64,000 bases of DNA from Beroe forskalii (Eukaryota; Ctenophora; Nuda; Beroida; Beroidae): assembly GCA_011033025.1 (NCBI GenBank), contig WFMF01000008.1:1431001-1495000 (forward strand), written 5' to 3'. Shown here one piece after another: positions 10,442 through 22,700 of this stretch. The notes below the pieces were generated by a model. That model did no database searches. It had not been told where the DNA came from and worked only from the letters and a program-made list of their open reading frames with translations. Numbering within the stretch: the first letter of the stretch is position 1; every line of letters begins with the position of its first letter. Made by a program: the position numbers and the translations under genes.

Positions 10442-11867
10442 ATGAGCAAATACTCCGTTGAGACTTCCTTCCTTGGACACCGCATCCCCAAAGAGGTTAA
10501 ACTCCTCGTAAAAGCCTTGAAAACTGCCAAGAAGAATGTCTACAGTCCACAATTAGGTAGATACTGGGTGTTTGATTGAGTGATTTTCAATGTTTTTGAC
10601 TCCCAAAAGTCTGCTCTTTATTTTATTTGGGTGACAATGACTGAATACCGAAATTTTGCTGATTTTTAATGAAAAAAATATATAAGTTCGGAAGTTCAAG
10701 TATTGTTTATTTTTAGCCCTAAAGTAATAAGTATTGCTCAGATTAAGATAAGAACTGCATTAAGCTTCAAATAATCAATAAATAACGGCCTCCTGCCTCC
10801 CCTCTCAGATGCTGTAGTGAACTACTTGGTGCGGGGAGACGCCCCCGACTTCAGCAAAGACCTCGACTGCAGTCCCAGCCGCGTGCTCTTTGGGGGGTTC
10901 CACTGCGTTCTCAGCCGCGCCCTACGTCACCGCGCCACCCTGCACCAAAGCCACTTCGTAGCCTCCCTCAAGGAAGTGGGACTGTCAGACGAGGTCAGTA
11001 TTGTGGCGTAGATCCGTATGCCACTTTGGCTGGGCTAATCCAGGTCTTACACTGAGATACTGGCATTGTGCCAGATTGTATCAAGTTGATTGAAATTCAT
11101 CTGGGTATATTATATCCTGGAAACAATGCCGATACTATAGGTCCTTCGGGTTGCATCAGTCAAAAATAATGATATTCAGTCGACGGAATGTCGAAAATTT
11201 TGTCGAGAAAGAAAAAATCGTTTCAATTTTGTAATATCATTTAATTCGAATGACCAACTCGACATTTCTGACTTTGTAACTTTATAACAACACGTTGACC
11301 AGGTGATCGGGAGCCTGGAAGACGTAGTGTACCGTGGGGAGCTGAAGTCTCTGGTCCGGGTGGGGGAGGACCCCACCAGATTCCGGGATCTGGACTGGAG
11401 GTTGGACGTGGTGCTGAGCAACCAGTCTCTTGCCAAAGTCATGCAGCCTGAGGTGCGCAGAACTCATTCATAGTCATGAAATCCTGAATAGTCATGATGT
11501 GAATTCAAATTCTAACTTGTAATTTACATTCTAGTGTAATTTAAATTCTAGTGCATAAAAATCGTGGGATCGTAATAACATTTTGGCCAATAGCCAAGTG
11601 AAAGAGGCTGCTTCAGCTTGTGCCTGGAACCCCATTACAAGCTCACAGTCACAAGCAATGGCACTGTTAGGTACAAATAATACCTGCACTTCGTAATCAA
11701 CATTTGAACGGTCCCTGCAGGTGTTGCTTGGAATGAAGCTGTCAGGGGCAGGCGATGTCACTCTCCACTTGTCTCAGTCGGAGTTCCACGCTCTCAGACA
11801 ATCTGTTGCCAAACAGCTGCACGACATGTGTCAGCTCAAGGAGCGCAAGTTTATGAACCCAGCTTAG
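10442..11867 (+). CDS. COMMD5: COMM domain-containing protein 5, four exons
   Basis: COMMD5 is one of the ten COMMD subunits of the Commander complex, which recycles endosomal cargo and affects NF-kB and cullin signalling. Exons are 10442-10556, 10809-10993, 11303-11452 and 11721-11867, all with GT-AG borders and matching phases. The N-terminus MSKYSVETSFLGHRIPKEV matches the COMMD5 SFLG--P-EV motif. The middle is the helical HN domain. Exons 3-4 hold the COMM domain, with the typical LDWRLDVVLSNQSLAKVMQP followed by VLLGMKLSG and a leucine-rich helix (HALRQSVAKQLHDM). The stop is TAG at 11865-11867. Total length is about 198 residues, close to the family size. It follows MRPL13 head to tail. 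Confidence 0.9.
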
Positions 11868-12660
11868 GAGGGGACTTTCGGAGTATAATGAACTAAATTA
11901 CACCTGCGATGTCAATATTTTAATTTCTATATTGTGCGTCTTTTATCGATAATCGATACCCTGAACCCATTGGATCTATGTTTCAGTGTCATGTGTGTAC
12001 TGTGTGTGTGTGTACGTACATTTAGATAACGCCAAGTGTCAATGTATTGAATTTGATTGATTGAGCAGTTTCACTTTAATTGACTTAGATCGTTTTTAAA
12101 ATTTAATTCTATATAAATTATAATTAAATCATATTCATTTTGGGCATAAATATTAATAATTTTGTACCCTATCGCAATCGCACAATGATATAGATTTTTG
12201 AATTTATTTATGAATTATGTTCTACTTCTTCAATTCAATGCTGTTGCACTTGCAGTTCGATCGATTTTTCCTATCCTGTGTTCGGGAACGCACAAATTTT
12301 AAGTTTTAACTTTTAATTTTATCATGCCTAATATGAAAGGATTGATTGTTGTCTGACGTCGTGGAGGGAGTCAGGCGACACGACAAATATTCAAATTGAT
12401 TGTAAATGTATTGATTCACTTTCAGATTTTATTTGTGTGTACATTATGATTTTTTTGGCATTTTATAGTGAACAGTTGTATTTGAATTTTGTACCGAATC
12501 TCAATCATATTCATATCCTTGGTATTACCTATGGTAAATGTAATGGTATCTACTATCGTATCAGTATCTCAACCTTTGCACTTTGGCTTTTCCGCTTTCA
12601 CGCGCGCACGGCTTCAGCTTATGTTATAGGTCGACGGATGTTACCCGTCTAATTCTAAAC
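11868..12660. other. AT-rich intergenic, no feature seen
   Basis: This is the presumed COMMD5 3' UTR, then AT-rich sequence with a short GT run (about 11995-12015). I see no conserved coding or repeat unit. Confidence 0.4.
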
Positions 12661-12663
12661 TCT

Positions 12664-12947
12664 AAAATGACTGGATTCCAGTCATTTTAGACAAAATAAG
12701 GCTCCGTAACATGGAGTAATCCCTAGGATGTTACACTTTTTTTTACAGTACTTACCGGTACCCTTCCCCGCGCAACGGTCACATTTCCGCTCTCGCCCTG
12801 GTTTTTTAGCCTTCCAGTCAGACTGGAAGGCTAAAAAACCAGGGCGAGAGCGGAAATGTGACCGTTGCGCGGGGAAGGGTACCGGTAAGTACTGTAAAAA
12901 AAAGTGTAACATCCTAGGGATTACTCCATGTTACGGAGCCTTATTTT
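12664..12947. mobile_element. Perfect long palindrome (foldback element), 127-bp arms
   Basis: From AAAATAAGGCTCCGTAACAT at 12693 to its reverse complement ending at 12947, the two arms are identical by eye over 127 bases and meet near 12820 with no spacer. A separate small palindrome, AAAATGACTGGA / TCCAGTCATTTT, precedes it at 12664-12688. The outer arm sequence CTCCATGTTACGGAGCCTTA also begins the repeat family at 12925-13027 and 53293-53530, so this may be one element inserted head to head with another. Confidence 0.8.
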
Positions 12948-13027
12948 GCGCGCGCAAGCCTTTTTTCGCGCGCGCTTTTCTATGAAAAGCGCGCGCAAGC
13001 GCGAACAAACAGGGACACGTAACATGT
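12925..13027. mobile_element. CATGTTACG-family short TIR element (GC-rich core)
   Basis: The sequence runs from TACTCCATGTTACGGAGCCT through alternating GCGCGC stretches to GAACAAACAGGGACACGTAA and CATG. Its ends are inverted (CATGTTACG / CGTAACATG). The same family is present at 53293-53530. There is no coding capacity. Confidence 0.6.
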
Positions 13028-13043
13028 GGTATTGTGGTAATTA

Positions 13044-13307
13044 CGGGTCAGTCTCCCATGTAAACGGGTATGTCTCCCATATAAACGGCTCTGAGTGACG
13101 TCACAGATCTAAAAGTCAATTTTTCTGTATCCTAAACCTAACCATAGCCCTAACCAAAACCCTAACCTTAATCCTAACCCTAACAAATCCTGACACCAAC
13201 CCAAGTCCTTAAAGCGCTAGCTAGGTGCGCTTAATTATATTTTTCTGAGTGACGTCATTGTCATAGATAATGAAGGCTCCCGTTTATATGGGAGACTGAC
13301 CCATTTT
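13044..13307. mobile_element. TIR element with degenerate CCCTAA core
   Basis: The left end GGGTCAGTCTCCCATGTAAA and right end TTTATATGGGAGACTGACCC are inverted repeats. A secondary pair GAGTGACGTCA is also present, in direct orientation. The core (13135-13192) is made of degenerate CCTAACCCTAAC-like units. I could not identify a target-site duplication. Confidence 0.65.
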
Positions 13308-13730
13308 TCCAAGGAGGGCGTAGCCCCCACGGCCCTCCCCTGGAAGTGGGCCAGCGGTGACATTGCTAATTGTGCACTGCTAATTCATTGAAACATTGTC
13401 TTACCAATACCACAATAAACAATTTTCACTATAGTTATATTTAATAACAAAACCAGGATGAGGATCAGGAATCGTGATCATACAAAATTAAATGACTAAG
13501 TTAATCAAACTTAAATACTAAACAACTATTTTTTTTCAATTATAAATTTTAGTTAACATCTTAGAATCTGCTCATATTTTGCTTTTAAAAATTAAAAAAG
13601 AATAAAAATATCTTCCTAGCCAACAATGTGATTGTCTTTATATTGGGAATGATAGAAAAATCTCAACTTCAATCAAAAAAATACAGTGAAAACACCCCCT
13701 CTAAATAATTTCCAATTCAACAGCTGATTC
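13308..13730. other. 3' flank of alanine aminotransferase gene
   Basis: This is an AT-rich presumed 3' UTR on the minus strand. I see no other feature. Confidence 0.4.
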
Positions 13731-16700
13731 TTAGCTGTACTTCTCAGTGAACTCCATATGAAACTGTGCGAGTTTGTCCAGGAACACGACCAGTTGGTCC
13801 TTGGGCGGTAGAATTGTCATCCTGAAGTGGAATGTCCCTGGAATTTGCCAAAACCCGCTGCCCGGCACAACACAGATTCCCGTGTGCTCCAGCAACTCGA
13901 GGCAGTAGAAGAAGTCCGGCTGCATGCCCTTGCTCTCTGGTATCTGGATTGCCTTGTCTGGTATCTCCACCCGAGGGAAGGCGTACATGGCGCCCTGCAG
14001 CTCGTTGCACACGATCCCCGGAATCTCGTTCAGCTTCCGGTGCACGAGCACGGACCGGTCCTTGAGCGACTGAAGGACGGCTGAAGTCTCGACTGGTAGA
14101 GCTCAGCGGCGTCAGCAGTAGGTGGCTTTGATCATGCAGCTGATGGCGACCTGTCCAGCAGTGGAGGAGCACAGAGACGCGGATATCAACTTAGCCAGCA
14201 TGCCCTTCACTTCGGGGTCATGTCATTCCGCAGTAACCCCTCTCAGCCCACACTTCATGAAACCCTTGACAGAGTGGAAGGAGGCCAGGGCTGGTTGTCA
14301 TAGTTCTGTCCAAGGTCCTCAAGACCTTCTTGAAAGAGGTGAAGGAGTCGGAGTCCCCCCAAATGTTGTCCTGGTACACTTCGTCAGCCATTATCAGGAG
14401 GTTGTGGCGGTTGGCGAACTTTATTATCTCGGCTATGTTTTCAGCTGGTAGATTCTGACCCGTTGGGTTACCTGAAATTTCGATGGTAAGTTAAAGAGAA
14501 AGGTCATTTCTTCACTAAAAGTTCATGGAGTCATTTCTAGAAAGGAATGACACAAAAAGCAAGGGCGCATCAACAAAATTGACTGCCCGTTGCAGAAATC
14601 AACCTCTAATCACACAACACCAGTACAACACACTACATGTTCCTTACACCAGTGGGAAGGAAGGAATGAAGGAATGAAGGGAAGGAAGGAAGGGAAGAAA
14701 GGTAAGGAAGGGAAGGAAAGAAACAACGGTACCTTATTAGCAACGGTATCTTAGTACTTTAGTAACAAGGGGACCTTATTAGCAACGGTATCTTAGTACT
14801 TTAGTAACAAGGGGACCTTATTAACAACGGTACCTTATTAACAACGGTACCTAATTAACAACGGTACCTTATTAACAACGGTACCGTTTTAACGACGGTA
14901 CCTTATTAACAACGGTACCTTATTAACAACGGTACCTAATTAACAACGGCACCTTATTAACAACGGTACCTTATTGACAACGGTACCTTATCGACAACGG
15001 TACCTAATTAACAACGGTACCTAATTAACAACGGTACCTTATTAACAACGGTACCTTATTAACGGTAATTTTATTAACAACGGTACTTATTAACAACGGC
15101 AATTTGATAACAACGGTACCTTATTAACAACGGTATTTTATTAACAACGGCATCTTATTAACAACGGTAATTATTAACAACGGTACCTTATTAACAACGG
15201 TACCTTATTAACAACATATTAAGCAACACAATTGAAAACCAACGAGCAGAACTAATGACGAGAGGACGCAGCACATGCTTTTATATATGCCACTGACACC
15301 ACTCAGTACCCAATCAAGCATGACGAATAGCGTTACGTGCGCATACCAACTCTATGAGACGTTGACACCACTTGCACCATATTAAGCGTGACGAATAGCC
15401 ACGATTGCACATTCCACATACCAACCCTAAGGACGTTGACACCACTGCACCCACCGAGCATGACGAAAATTTTACAACAATGTATATTTACCACGTGATA
15501 AAGAGAGCCCTTTTCTTTCTTTCTCATTTCATGCATCTATCTTCATTCATAATGCGTAATTTATGAATATAAATACTAACGTAACGAACGAAGGTTAATT
15601 ATGCGCCGCGCAGCGCACGTACGTTTTTTCTAGAAATGTTCGAATTTGAGAAGAGAGGGTACTTACACATGTTTGTCTGTCGTAAGTTTCGTTTTAACTA
15701 GCAATACGTAGTAGAAGATTTCATATGCATATTTCAGAAATCATTACAGTCACATACATAATTGTACAAAGCTAGACAAAGCAGATATAAGTGAATGGTG
15801 ATAGTTAAAACCATCTGCACAAACTTCATCAGTGTCTGAATTACCTAAGAGCTTACAAAGGTATATATATTACCTACATTTACTTGTATTTATTCCAAAT
15901 GTATACATATTGTGTAAGATGGAGAATTTTAAACTTTTACACAATAATTCACATGTTTTGATGTTACAGAAGAAAGGAAAGTTAAGGAAATGCCAGCATA
16001 TTATATGTCACAAGACAGTGGGAATTCATTCAAGCTAATGAAGGAATGTCTTCAGACTGTATAGATTGTGAATGATAATAATGGACAAGTCAAATATTGG
16101 TTTTGGTAGATAAATATGATATAGGAACATTGATTATTGATTGCAGGACTATTTAGCTTAATATCTCGATACCTTCGGGTTGGTTTTCGAGTCACCAACT
16201 AAAGTTTAAGCGACTTTACTGATGCAATTCACCATTTTAAACCATGATATTGATCGGCAGTCTCAACTATCTGTAATATTGTAAGAGACGTTTAGATACT
16301 AAGTCAGCGTACGAACCTGGGTTAATGATGCAGATAGATTTAGAATCCTCGAAAGCTCGTTCCAGCTCGCTAACGTCAAGCGTCCAGTTGTTACCTTCAT
16401 CCATGTAGTAACTTATCAGTTGTGTGTCAGTGAGATGTAACATTTCAATTATTAGTGAGCATGATGATTGTAGATTGGAGTGGGACGTTTGATATGGAAG
16501 TGAAACTTGAATATCTTATATGGAACTACAATCTGTAATCTGTATGATATTCATTTTTCATCGCTATTCAAACCTGAAAAGAAAAATGATGTTGCTATCA
16601 TATGATCTGAACTAAGCATAAACTCATCTGTACAAAGGAAGACTATTGTATCGAAGCAAGGCTCCGAAGCAAACATAAATGAAAACAAGGGTAATACCCA

Positions 16701-19700
16701 CCAGTTGTGCATTGAATTCGGCAGTGCAAGCCGAGTAGAGGGGGTATTGGGGAATGGGGATCATAAAACCAGGTCGCTCATCTCCATCCTTCATAGTAAG
16801 GACCAGCTTCATGATGTTCTGAAACAGTCACATCTTATAGGCCCTGTACTTCTGTTCCAATGAAGAATGAAGATGTTAACATGTTACCTACCTTGATAAC
16901 ATGTAACCCACCTTAATACAGTCACCAGCTCCAGTAATGAAGATGTTAAAGGGATGGTAAAGTTTTCAGATGCAAATTTCTAATTTTATCTTATTCCGGT
17001 AAAAATAGCTAATTCATGACCTCTAATAAGATTCTACTGTTTGTTTGTACAAAACACGCCCTGGAATGACTCAATTAAGGCTGTCATATTTTGCCCTGAA
17101 AAGGTACATTGATGTTATCAGGTTATCATGTGAAACTCATTGGTTTTTGACATTAATTATGTCTGGATTATGGTTCTCCAATCAATTATGGACATGCCAA
17201 ATATTATTTTGTTGTATGCACATTTATGGTTCCGCCACAATGATGCAATTAATGAGCGCGATATCACCCAGGCTATATTGAAAGGTAGACCCTATGCCTT
17301 CTCGGCTTGCGGTTATGTATAATGTATGATAAATTTTCCGTTACAAATCTATTAATTAGTGGTCACAGGGCGCATATCGTGGAATGAAACATATCACATA
17401 CTTGTTTATATGATATTTCGGTAACATTAAGGCTAAAATAAACAAAATTTATTTTTGAGCCCAAAACTATACCATCCCTTTAACATGTTACCTACCTTGA
17501 TACAGCCACTAGCTCCAGTAATGAAGATGTTAACATGTTACCCACCTTGATGTTACACATCAGCCCTGTACCAATGAAGATGTTAACATGTTACCTACCT
17601 GATACAGCCACTAGCCCCTGTACCAATGAAGATGTTAACATGTTACCTACCTTGATACAGCCACTAGTCCCTGTAATGAAGATGTTAACATGTTACCTAC
17701 CTTGATACAGCCACTAGCTCCCTGTAATGAAGATGTTAACATGTTACCTACCTTGATACAGCCACTAGCTCCTGTAATGAAGATGTTAACATGTTACCTA
17801 CCTTGATACAGCCACTAGCCCCTGTAATGAAGATGTTAACATGTTACCTACCTTGATACAGCCACTAGCTCCAGTACCAATGAAGATGTTAACATGTTAC
17901 CTACCTTGATACAGCCACTAGCCCCTGTTCCAATGAAGATGTTAACATGTTACCTACCTTGATACAGCCACTAGCCCCTGTACCAATGAAGATGAAAACA
18001 TGTTACCTACCTTGATAGAGCCACTAGCTCAAGTAATGAAGATGTTAGCACGTTACCTACCTTGATACAGCCACTAGCCCCTGTACCAATGAAGATGTTA
18101 ACATGTTACCTACCTTGATAGAGCCACTAGCTCCAGTACCAATGAAGATGTTAACATGTTACCTACCTTGATACAGTCACTAGCCCCTGTACCAATGAAG
18201 ATGTTAACATGTTACCTACCTTGATACAGCCACTGGCTCCAGTACCAATGAAAGCAATGAAGATGTTAACATGTTACCAAGCTTGATGAAGCCACTAGCT
18301 CCAGTACCAATGAAGATGTTAACATGTTACCTACCTTGATACAGCCACTAGCTCCTGTAATGAAGATGTTAACATGTTACCTACCTTGATACAGCCACTA
18401 GCTCCTGTACCAATGAAGATGTTAACATGTTACCTACCTTGATACAGCCACTAGCTCCAGTAATGAAGATGTTAACATGTTACCTACCTTGATACATGTT
18501 TACTAGCCCCTGTACCAATGAAGATGTTAACATGTTACCTACCTTGATACAGCCACTAGCCCCTGTACCAATGAGGATGTTAACATGTTACCTACCTTGA
18601 TACAGCAACTAGCTCTATCAATGAAGATGTTAACATGTTACCTACCTTGATACAGCCACTAGCTCCAGTAATGAAGATGATTATGGCCAGGTAGCGCAGT
18701 GGTTAGGGCGTCTGACTTTCAATCGCGAGGTTGGTGGTTCGATTCCCGGCCTTGCCTACCGTGCTAAGGGTGAGAACTCTCACCTAAGCAGCCACACGGC
18801 TCAGCCGAGCGTACAGGAAACTGTGCGGGAGGGTTAAATGAGGAGCTGCCCATTGCAGCGAAGTCTCGGGCGACGAAAGTATGGATTACACTTCCTTAAC
18901 CGTCACTGGCTTGATTACTTGAATCCTTCGATTCCTGTCATTGGCTGTTACAGCTGTTGGAATATAAGTAAAACCTTCGAAATAAACATGTTACCTACCT
19001 TGATACAGCCACTAGCTCCAGTAATCATGAACTTAAGGGATCGTTCACATATTACGTAATCAATTTTTGGCCGATTTTAACCCCCCCCCCCTCCCCTTCT
19101 TAATCAAGTGTACAGTCGTTGTATTTGTTACATTAACATGTAACATAATCATTCCGAAACCCCCTCCCTCCCCCTAGGTCATTACGTGATATGTGAACGA
19201 TCCCTAACATGTTACCTATCTTGATACAGCCACTAGCTCCAGTAATGAAGATGTTAACATGTTACCTACCTTGATACAGCCACTAGCTCCAGTAATGAAG
19301 ATGTTAACATGTTACCTACCTTGATACAGCCACTAGCCCCTGTACCAATGAAGATGTTAACATGTTACCACCTGATACAGCCACTAGCTCCAGTAATGAA
19401 GATGTTAACATGTTACCTACCTTGATACAGCCACTAGCTCCAGTAATGAAGATGTTAACATGTTACCTACCTTGATACAGCCACTAGCTCCAGTAATGAA
19501 GATGTTAACATGTTACCTACCTTGATACAGCCACTAGCCCCTGTACCAATGAAGATGTTAACATGTTACCTACCTTGATACAGCCACTAGCCCTGTACCA
19601 ATGAAGATGTTAACATGTTACCTACCTTGATACAGCCACTAGCCCCTGGGTGTACCAATGAAGATGTTAACATGTTACCTACCTTGATATTAAGCCACTA

Positions 19701-22700
19701 GCCCCAAAATTAATGAAGATGTTAACATGTTACCTACCTTGATACAGCCACTAGCTCCTGTTCCAATGAAGATGTTAACATGTTACCTACCTTGATACAG
19801 CCACTAGCTCCTGTTCCAATGAAGATGTTAACATGTTACCTGCCTTGATACAGCCACTAGCTCCAGTAATGAAGATGTTAACATGTTACCTACCTTGATA
19901 CAGCCACTAGCTCCAGTAATGAAGATGTTAACATGTTACCTACCTTGATACAGCCACTAGCCCCTGTACCAATGAAGATGTTAACATGTTACCTACCTTG
20001 ATACAGCCACTAGCCCCTGTACCAATGAAGATGTTAACATGTTACCTACCTTGATACAGCCACTAGCTCCAGTAATGAAGATGTTAACATGTTACCTACC
20101 TTGATACAGCCACTAGGCCCTGTACCAATGAAGATGTTAACATGTTACCTACCTTGATACAGCCACTAGCTCCAGTACCAATGAAGATGTTAACATGTTG
20201 ACCTTGATACAGCCACTAGCTCTAGTACCAATGAAGATGTTAACATGTTACCAACCTTGATACAGCCACTAGCCCCAGTACCAATGAAGATGTTAACATG
20301 TTACCTACCTTGATATGTTTCACTAGCTCCAGTAATGAAGATGTTAACATGTTACCTACCTTGATACAGCCACTAGCTCCAGTACCAATGAAGATGTTAA
20401 CATGTTACCTACCTTGATACAGCCACTAGCTCCAGTAATGAAGATGTTAACAAGTTACCTACCTTGATACAGCCACTAGCCCCAGTTCCAATGAAGATGT
20501 TAACATGTTACCCACCTTGATACAGCCACTAGCCCCTGTAATGAAGATGTTAACATGTTACCTACCTTGATACAGCCACTAGCCCCTGTACCAATGAAGA
20601 TATTAACATGTTACCTACCTTGATACAGCCACTAGCTCCAGTAATGAAGATGTTAACAAGTTACCTACCTTGATACAGCCACTAGCTCCAGTAATGAAGA
20701 TGTTAATAACATGTTACCTACCTTGATACAGCCACTAGCTCCAGTAATGAAGATGTTAACATGTTACCTACCTTGATACAGCCACTAGCTCCAGTAATGA
20801 AGATGTTAACATGTTACCTACCTTGATACAGCCACTAGCCCCAGTACGAAGATGTTAATAACATGTTACCTACCTTGATACAGCCACTAGCCCAGTAATG
20901 AAGATGTTAACATGTTACCTACCTTGATACAGCCACTAGCCCCCTGTAATAATGAAGATGTTAACATGTTACCTACCTGATACAGCCACTAGCCCCTGTA
21001 CCAATGAAGATGTTAACATGTTACCTACCTTGATACAGCCAATTAGCTCCTTGCAGTAATGAGAAGATGTTAACATGTTACCTACCTGTTGGTATAAGTA
21101 AAATGTTAACATGCCACCTTGATACAGCCACACTTGCTCCAGTAATGAAGATGTTAACATGTTACCTACCTTGATACAGCCACTAGCTCCAGTAATGAAG
21201 ATGTTAATAACATGTTACCTACCTTGATACAGCCACTAGCTCCAGTAATGAAGATGTTAACATGTTACCTACCTTGATACAGCCACTAGCCCCTGTAATA
21301 ATGAAGATGTTAACATGTTACCTACCTTGATACAGCCACTAGCCCCTGTACCAATGAAGATGTTAACATGTTACCTACCTTGATACAGCCACTAGCTCCA
21401 GTAATGAAGATGTTAACATGTTACCTACCTTGATACAACCACTAGCTCCAGTAATGAAGATGTTAACATGTTACCTACCTTGATACAGCCACTAGCCCCT
21501 GTACCAATGAAGATGTTAACATGTTACCTACCTTGATACAGCCACTAGCCCCTGTAATGAAGATGTTAACATGTTACCTACCTTGATACAGCCACTAGCT
21601 CCAGTAATGAAGATGTTAACATGTTACCTACCTTGATACAGCCACTAGCTCCAGTAATGAAGATATTAACATGTTACCTACCTTGATACAGCCACTAGCC
21701 CCTGTTCCAATGAATATGTCACTAGGGTCTGCTGGGTAGCCGTCTCTAGCTGATATGTACTCAGCGATGTGATCTCTCACCACACTAATCCCCGAGGAGT
21801 CGGTGTATGCTCCTGAGGGTAACACAAGGTCAGAGATTGCTGGGTTAAGTAAAGAAAAACTGAAATTAGTGACAACTGTCACACGGCAGTACATGGATAC
21901 GAAAGTAGATATTCATGAGCTTCATTGGATTTTTTATAAATTCTTTAATTTTTTATGAAATCTTGAAACTTTCTAGTTTCATAGAAATTTTATTTAAGCA
22001 TAAATTAGCGTTGTTGATGAGCTCTCAAATGAACATTTTATAAGAGTCACCGCTTCAACGGCTTGTTTTTTGTATCATTATACTCCAGTTCAAGCAAAAT
22101 CAATTGTGGTATTAAAAGTCAACAGATAATACAATATCTTGATAAGAATCTTCACAGTTCAGTTCTAACACTCCGTACAAAGAAAAAATTTCTAAATGAG
22201 TAAATGTTGCTTTTAGATTTTCAGAATATCACACACTGAAATGGTTTTTTTCGAGATAAAAGATTAAAGTAAATACAAATCAATACAGTTTTTCAGGCGG
22301 AACAGGCGTACTATGCTACACTGGGTCAGTTCATATTACCACTACCAAACTGATAGTTCTTTTTCTGCATTACAAGTTACAAATGTTGCATCAAATGTTG
22401 CATTCTAATCCCAACCCACTAGAACCATTCCTTGTTGCTATTGATATTTTGTCGGATGGGGGCGCCGTCAGGCCCTATCTCGACGAAGGTCCAAGTCTCT
22501 ACAGCCGGTTTGGTAACGCGCCCCGTCCGGCCCCCGCAATGGGGCGTAGTGTGTCCCGTGATGCGGACTGTGCACGGGAAACTAACGATCGGAAACTCCG
22601 CGTACCAGCACTGGCGGTCGCCGTACTTCTGGTTCTGTTCCATCCAATTAGTGTCCCCGAACTGTCGCAGTGTGCCGTGTTCCATGAAGTGAATACGACC

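Larger units (their letters stand above)
16820..21717 (-). repeat. About 75-copy array of alanine aminotransferase exon-4 end plus 5' splice donor
   Basis: On the minus strand the exon ends GGGGCTAGTGGCTGTATCAAG (residues GASGCIK), followed by donor GTAGGTAACATG at 21681/21680. The same junction repeats as a 50- or 53-base unit: exon tail CTAGTGGCTGTATCAAG, donor GTAGGTAACATGTTAACATC, then TTCATT and a short variable joint. By eye I count about 75 copies filling essentially the entire 4.86-kb intron up to the acceptor of the next exon (16819). Two length classes (CTGGAG joint, 50 bases; GGTACAGGGG joint, 53 bases) alternate irregularly. Neither is a multiple of three, so only the first donor yields the enzyme. 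Three transposons interrupt the array. Confidence 0.9.

Noticed and set aside
12682..12985. Two near-identical open frames on opposite strands
   Set aside because: A direct consequence of the perfect palindrome; no gene.
13135..13192. CCTAACCCTAAC-like run as telomeric repeat
   Set aside because: Units are degenerate, the run is under 60 bases, and it sits inside a TIR element, so it is element sequence or chance, not a telomere.
13744..14172. Overlapping open frames on both strands at the ALT C-terminus
   Set aside because: GC-rich shadows of the real ALT frame; only the frame ending EKYS is supported.
18685..18756. Functional tRNA gene in the array
   Set aside because: A and B boxes are present but the body runs on without a closing acceptor stem or T-run; SINE structure explains it better.
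16820..21717. Regular repeat array as CRISPR
   Set aside because: There are no unique spacers between repeats, units are contiguous, the host is an animal gene intron, and no cas genes are present.
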